10,555 bases of DNA from JAWLCQ01 sp041687095 (lineage in GTDB: Bacteria; Planctomycetota; Phycisphaerae; SM23-33): assembly GCA_041687095.1 (NCBI GenBank), contig JAWLCQ010000163.1, positions 1 through 10,555 on the forward strand, given 5' to 3'. The notes under the pieces were generated by a model, which worked only from the letters and a program-made list of their open reading frames with translations, was not told where the DNA came from and did no database searches. Positions within the stretch are counted from its first letter, which is position 1. Each line of letters starts with the position of its first letter. Made by a program: the position numbers and the translations under genes. This document shows positions 6,670 to 10,555 of this stretch, one piece after another.

Positions 6670-9312
6670 GTGAGCTATTCGCCCGACACGATCCGTCGCC
6701 TCTCCCAGGCCTTCGAGGACCAGCGCCTGCTCCGCCCGCTCCGCGTCACGCGCTACGAGCCCGGGACCCGCCTGCAGTACGAGGTGACGGGCGTCGCCCC
6801 CAGCCGTAAAGCCCGTGCGGACCTGGAGATCGAGCGATTCGTCGGCGGGGGCTTCGCGGGGCAGGTGTACCGCGTGAAGGTGGTGGGCCTCGACGAACCC
6901 GACGGGCCCGTCGAGGGCCTGGCCGTGGGCGGCAGCTACGCCATGAAGATCCTCGTCCCCCCCTCCCGCTTCTCCTGCCGCTTCCGCGACACCGTCTACG
7001 CCGTCGGCTTCCAGGCGCCCTTCCAGCTCCAGTGCAACCCCGCCGCCGCCCGCGCCGGAGCCCTCTGGCAGAAGCTCATCCGCCGCGCCGCCGCCCTTCG
7101 CCTCGGGACCGAGCGCGCCGTCGTCAACATCCACGCCACCTTCGTCGACCCCGTCATGGGCTCCTGCGGGGAACTCAGCGAGTGGATCGACGGACGCAAC
7201 TGGCGGTTCGAGGTCGACGACCGCCTCGAAGCCCGACGCCACTGGAAGCACGGCCAGGACGTCCCCGAATCCGACCTCCGCTCCCCCGAGTACCGCGCCA
7301 AACAGCAGTTCATGGCCGCCTTCGTCCAGCTCCTCCACGACGTCGGCGCCCACGAGTTCGCCCGCCAGTACGAGTGGTGGACCGCCAAGTCCCAGCCCAA
7401 CGTCCTCAAACGCACCGACAGCGAAGCCGATCCCGCCGCGGGCCTCACGGCCGTCGACTTCCGCGCCGGGCTCGCCCTGCTGCCGCTGCTGCCCATGAGC
7501 CCCGGGGACGTCCCGCTGATCGCCAAGGGCGTCGCCCGCGGGTCGCTCGTGCAGTTCGATCGCGGGGACCTCCACAAGCTGCGGGCGTTCATCGAGCAGC
7601 ACGAGGAGCACTTCGCCGACCTCCGCCCCGCCTTCAACGAACTGACCGAGCAGGAGCGCATCTACCGCAACTCCCAGCCCGACGTGACGCACAACCACGT
7701 CCGCCTGCTCCACGACGGGACGCTCTGGGGCACGATGCTCGACTCCACCGTCACGGGCTGGCGGGTACGCAACCGCATCGATGACGCCGCCGCCGCCAAG
7801 CTCCGCCCCCACCGCGTCCTGACGCTGCTGTTCTGCCTGCTGGGCATGCTGCCCGCCCTGGCGGCGATGGGGGGCGTGGGGCTTTTCGCCGGAGCGTGGA
7901 TCGCCGGCGCGCTGAGTTGGCCGGTCGCTCTCGCCGCCGGGCTGCTCGTGTTCCTTACCGCCCCCCTCCTCCGCTTCGTCCACCGCCTGATCGGCCGGGC
8001 GGACCTGCGGGCGCACTACGCGTCCATCGCAACCAGCCCCGCCTACGCCCTCCGCGCCATCCGCGGGACCGGGATCGAGCGGCTGATCGGCTGGGTCCGC
8101 CGCGGCCGCGTCAGCGACGAGCGGGCCCTCGCCCTGCTCCGCTCCCCGCTGCGCTACACCCTGCACCTGCCGCTGGGCCTCCTCCCCGCCGGGCTCCACC
8201 GCATGCTCACCGACCGCGCGTTCGCGCTGGGCCGCCTGCGGTTTCTCTTCGTCCGCCCGGTGCGGCTGTACTTCAACGCGCAGGATCGCGAGCAGTGGCT
8301 GCGGGACATGGTCACCGAGGGCGTCCGCCGCGGAATGCTCACGCCCGAGGAGGAGGCGACGATCCTCAACCGGATCGGGGAACCCTTCATCCAGAAGTAC
8401 CTCCAAAGCCTCGCCGTCCACGTCTGCACCCTGCCCATCACGCAGATCGTCTCCGTCATCGTCGCCGCCTGGTACGTCATCGCCAACGACCTCTCCTTCG
8501 CCCAGGCGTGGGACAAGGTGCTGCTGATCCTTGCGGCCTTCCAGATCACGCCCATCTCCCCCGGGTCCTTCGTCCGCGGGGCGTACGTGCTGTACCTCGT
8601 CATCCGCGAGCGGAACTTCAAGGACTACAACATCGCGGTGTTCCTGGGCTTCTTCAAGTACGTGGGGTACCTGGCGTTCCCGGTGCAGATGGCGTACCGC
8701 TACCCGATCCTCGCCCGCTTCATGGCCGGGCACTGGGCGACGGGGGCGGTCCATATCGTCCCCGTCTTCGGGGAGCACGGTGCGCTGCTGGAGCACGGGG
8801 TGTTCGACACGTTCTACAACTACCCGCTGACCGTCCGCCGCCGCCTCCGCGAGCGGGCGCAACTGCGCGAGCACCTCGCGCCCCGCACCTGGCACGCGGT
8901 GCCCTGGGCCCTCGCCGTCGCCGCCGCCTTCGCCGCCGCCGGGGCAGTGACGCTCCGCTTCTGGGAGGTCCTGCCCGCCCTGAACGACCTGTGGTGGCTG
9001 GTCGTGCTGGGCCCGCTGCTCGCCGGGGCCGCCGTCGCCGCCGGGGCCGGCGGGTCCCCCCTCCCCCACCGCCTCCTCCTCGCCGCCCTCACCGGCGTGT
9101 CCGCCGCCGTCCTCGCCGCCGTCCTCTACAGCACCATCGGCCTCCTCGCCGTCCCCGACTTCCCCCCCATCCAGCACGGGGCGTTCTGGGTCGGCCTCGT
9201 CAGCCTCATCGGCTGGCAGGTGTTCCTCTTCACCCTCCTGGCGATCCTGGGCGCCTTCATCGCCGAAACCCGCCCCGTCAAGGACGTCCAGCGCGTGGGG
9301 TACCGGACGTAA
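6670..9312 (+). CDS. Kinase-like N-lobe fused to multi-pass membrane domain, function unknown
   Basis: 880 residues from a GTG start. I do not recognise a named family for the whole protein. Residues 54-70 form a glycine-rich loop (FVGGGFAGQVYRVKV) and YAMKIL (90-95) supplies Lys93, together resembling the N-lobe of protein kinases. A canonical HRD catalytic loop is not visible. The nearest candidate is THNHVRLLHDGTLWGTMLD (340-358), where Asp358 could sit at the DFG position, so this is either a divergent kinase/phosphotransferase or a pseudokinase. Hydrophobic segments follow at about 383-432 (two), 494-510, 583-606, 616-632, 655-676, 742-762, 775-793, 801-825 and 838-865. The PISPGSFVRG segment (628-637) loosely recalls the membrane part of lysylphosphatidylglycerol-synthase/flippase proteins. 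The conserved-looking block 655-720 is rich in aromatics, His and Gly. It is transcribed away from the S55-like gene. Confidence 0.88.
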   Translation: MSYSPDTIRRLSQAFEDQRLLRPLRVTRYEPGTRLQYEVTGVAPSRKARADLEIERFVGGGFAGQVYRVKVVGLDEPDGPVEGLAVGGSYAMKILVPPSRFSCRFRDTVYAVGFQAPFQLQCNPAAARAGALWQKLIRRAAALRLGTERAVVNIHATFVDPVMGSCGELSEWIDGRNWRFEVDDRLEARRHWKHGQDVPESDLRSPEYRAKQQFMAAFVQLLHDVGAHEFARQYEWWTAKSQPNVLKRTDSEADPAAGLTAVDFRAGLALLPLLPMSPGDVPLIAKGVARGSLVQFDRGDLHKLRAFIEQHEEHFADLRPAFNELTEQERIYRNSQPDVTHNHVRLLHDGTLWGTMLDSTVTGWRVRNRIDDAAAAKLRPHRVLTLLFCLLGMLPALAAMGGVGLFAGAWIAGALSWPVALAAGLLVFLTAPLLRFVHRLIGRADLRAHYASIATSPAYALRAIRGTGIERLIGWVRRGRVSDERALALLRSPLRYTLHLPLGLLPAGLHRMLTDRAFALGRLRFLFVRPVRLYFNAQDREQWLRDMVTEGVRRGMLTPEEEATILNRIGEPFIQKYLQSLAVHVCTLPITQIVSVIVAAWYVIANDLSFAQAWDKVLLILAAFQITPISPGSFVRGAYVLYLVIRERNFKDYNIAVFLGFFKYVGYLAFPVQMAYRYPILARFMAGHWATGAVHIVPVFGEHGALLEHGVFDTFYNYPLTVRRRLRERAQLREHLAPRTWHAVPWALAVAAAFAAAGAVTLRFWEVLPALNDLWWLVVLGPLLAGAAVAAGAGGSPLPHRLLLAALTGVSAAVLAAVLYSTIGLLAVPDFPPIQHGAFWVGLVSLIGWQVFLFTLLAILGAFIAETRPVKDVQRVGYRT

Positions 9313-9542
9313 CCGCGGGCGCTGACAGCAGCCCGTATGCGAGGCGAACCCAGGCGCGATGCGGGTGCTTCCGCGGACACGTGCGGACGCAGCGGGAATC
9401 GGGGCGGGATTGAAGACTGGAGTGCGCGGAGGTAGGCTGTCGTCGGCGGGAGTGTCCATCCGGCCAACAAGCACGGCACGGTGATCTGCGAAACCGCCTG
9501 AGTGACGTGCGTCGGCAACCCCCTTTGACAAGGCAAGCGGGC
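9313..9542. other. Intergenic region between membrane gene and lipoprotein gene
   Basis: 230 bp. A weak hairpin GCTG/CAGC just after the stop (about 9316-9333) has no T-tract. Short GCGGAC words repeat near 9373-9390. A TTGACA at 9525-9530 has no matching -10 and overlaps the ribosome binding site. No gene or clear terminator was found. Confidence 0.6.
9530..9533 (+). promoter_or_regulatory. Ribosome binding site deciding the lipoprotein start
   Basis: AAGG lies 9 nt before the ATG at 9543. It favours that ATG over the in-frame GTG at 9507, which would add 12 residues in front of a normal lipoprotein signal peptide. Confidence 0.55.
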
Positions 9543-10316
9543 ATGCGGACAGCAATGTGTCTTCTGGTGGCGGCGGTCTTGAGCACTGCCGCCGGGTGCG
9601 AGTCCGACACGGACCGCACGCACCGTGACGCGCAGTCCCCGAACACCCGTCCCACGGCAGCGACGGCGCCCGCACGGACACCCGAGGACGACTCCGCCGA
9701 CTTCGACGCGACCGACGCACCGCAGGCAGTCCGAAGGCACATCCTGCTCACGCGGGGTCGAAAACGCCTGGAGCAGGTGGTCGGTACCTGGTGGAGCGGG
9801 CCTCCAGACGGGGGGAAGGTGACCATCCGGTTCCGGAACGAAGACGGATCCAAGGAAGACGTCGACTACTGGGCCATGCGATCTCGCAAGGGCGGGGACT
9901 ACGAGGTCTTCGACCAGTTCCCGACGCACCTGGACCATCCCTCGGTCCACTCCACCCTGGCCCGCGAGTTCGTGCACAGGCTGGGATACCACTCAGTGTC
10001 CTGGGGCTGCCAGTGGTCGCTGGGCGATGAGTTCGCGACGGGCGCCGACGCGGTGACTATCGTCCATTACGTCGAGCATGCCCCTGACCGCAGCAGTGAG
10101 ACCGCCAGTTCGATTCCCAAATCCACGCATGTCGCGTACTGCACGCTACGAAAGACCGCGCAGGGCTGGGCGCTGTTCCGCGTAACGCTCAAGAGCGCGA
10201 CGACGGAGAAGGACTTCTCAGTAACTGAAACCCTCCTTCGGACGTTGGAGGAGGAGGAGATCCGCCGAGTAGTGGAAGCGGCGAGCAGCGAAGAATCGGG
10301 CGCCAAGACCCCCTAG
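9543..10316 (+). CDS. Small lipoprotein of unknown function
   Basis: 257 residues. The signal peptide has a hydrophobic core (residues 5-15) and a lipobox STAAGC, with Cys19 as the predicted lipidated residue, so the mature protein is membrane anchored. Residues 20-60 are polar and rich in Thr, Asp, Pro and Ala, a flexible tether. The rest (60-245) looks like one alpha/beta domain with TWWSGPPDGG (92-101 region), Trp/Tyr-rich strands and GWALFRVTLKS (208-218), ending in a Glu/Arg-rich helix. No enzymatic motif was recognised. Only 26 bp separate it from the following glycosidase-like gene, so co-transcription is plausible. A role linked to that enzyme is inference only. Confidence 0.8.
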   Translation: MRTAMCLLVAAVLSTAAGCESDTDRTHRDAQSPNTRPTAATAPARTPEDDSADFDATDAPQAVRRHILLTRGRKRLEQVVGTWWSGPPDGGKVTIRFRNEDGSKEDVDYWAMRSRKGGDYEVFDQFPTHLDHPSVHSTLAREFVHRLGYHSVSWGCQWSLGDEFATGADAVTIVHYVEHAPDRSSETASSIPKSTHVAYCTLRKTAQGWALFRVTLKSATTEKDFSVTETLLRTLEEEEIRRVVEAASSEESGAKTP

Positions 10317-10342
10317 TGAAGACCCTTCTGGAGCCATCCGCC

Positions 10343-10555
10343 ATGTCCGACACCCCCCGCACCGTCCCCGGTTTCACCGCCATCGAAGGCGTCGTAGGCG
10401 AGTATGCGCGCAACGTCTGCGACCAGTGGCTGTCCGTCGCCCCGTGGGCGAACCCGGGGATGCTCGAGATGTTCCGCGACCGCGACCGCAAGCCCCTCCG
10501 CTCCCTCGTGCCCTGGGCGGGCGAGTTCGCGGGCAAGTACCTCACGTCGGCCGTC
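10343..10555 (+). CDS. Start of probable GH127/DUF1680 (beta-L-arabinofuranosidase-like) glycoside hydrolase, truncated by window
   Basis: 71 codons are visible and the frame is open at the right edge. The start is ATG at 10343 with GGAG (10330-10333) 9 nt upstream. The segment PWAGEFAGKYLTSAV near residues 57-71 closely resembles the early conserved motif (W.GEFAGKYL) of GH127/DUF1680 proteins, which include beta-L-arabinofuranosidases acting on plant-type glycans. The preceding part (VCDQWL, ANPGMLEMFRDRD) fits the same N-terminal region. There is no signal peptide in the visible part. The catalytic cysteine and glutamate region lies beyond the window, so activity cannot be judged and the family call rests on a short match. 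Confidence 0.6.
   Translation, partial: MSDTPRTVPGFTAIEGVVGEYARNVCDQWLSVAPWANPGMLEMFRDRDRKPLRSLVPWAGEFAGKYLTSAV

Noticed and set aside
9525..9530. TTGACA as a -35 promoter box for the lipoprotein
   Set aside because: There is no -10-like hexamer 16-18 bp downstream and it overlaps the ribosome binding site, so any transcript would begin inside the coding sequence.
9507..9542. GTG at 9507 as the lipoprotein start
   Set aside because: It adds a polar 12-residue leader before the signal peptide, and the ATG at 9543 has an AAGG site at good spacing.
6514..9720. 1068-codon minus-strand open frame opposite the membrane gene
   Set aside because: The translation is Asp/Glu/Gly/Ala-rich without domains and spans two gene gaps. 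The plus strand has a clear ribosome binding site, kinase-like motifs and membrane segments.

Overview
This is a GC-rich bacterial window. Its gene types (a secreted SpoIVB/S55-type protein with an early GMSGSP motif, a secreted beta-propeller with C-terminal Ig/Fn3-like modules, a lipoprotein, and the start of a GH127-like glycosidase) and its intergenic repeats (CCGAAATC-type strings, a CATGGGCG/CGCCCATG palindrome, a GGGGACAGGCACC...GGAGCCAGTCCCC palindrome) are most like a member of the Planctomycetota or a related lineage. The phylum is inferred from style and recalled repeat types, not from a marker gene.

Layout. Three genes lie on the minus strand, listed in transcription order: a secreted S55-peptidase-like protein (5881-3884), a secreted beta-propeller protein with a long acidic linker (3704-1317), and isocitrate dehydrogenase (1091 to the window edge, missing only its last residues). 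The gaps between them, about 180 and 225 bp, are filled with short palindromes and tandem repeats, so an operon is not clearly supported. A 788-bp non-coding region (5882-6669) separates this block from a divergent plus-strand block. That region holds a composite repeat of about 335 bp: two 64-bp inverted CCGAAA-rich arms around a cloverleaf-like nested palindrome. The plus strand then carries an 880-residue protein that joins a protein-kinase-like N-lobe to a multi-pass membrane region (6670-9312), a small lipoprotein (9543-10316), and, 26 bp later, the start of a probable GH127/DUF1680 glycoside hydrolase that runs off the window.

How they fit together. IDH is central metabolism and looks unrelated to its neighbours. 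The S55-like and propeller proteins are both exported and may act in the periplasm or cell envelope. The lipoprotein and glycosidase are close enough to be co-transcribed, but a shared role is a guess. The least explained protein is the kinase-like/membrane fusion. The least explained DNA is the composite palindromic element. Neither can be shown to be a new system without database comparison.
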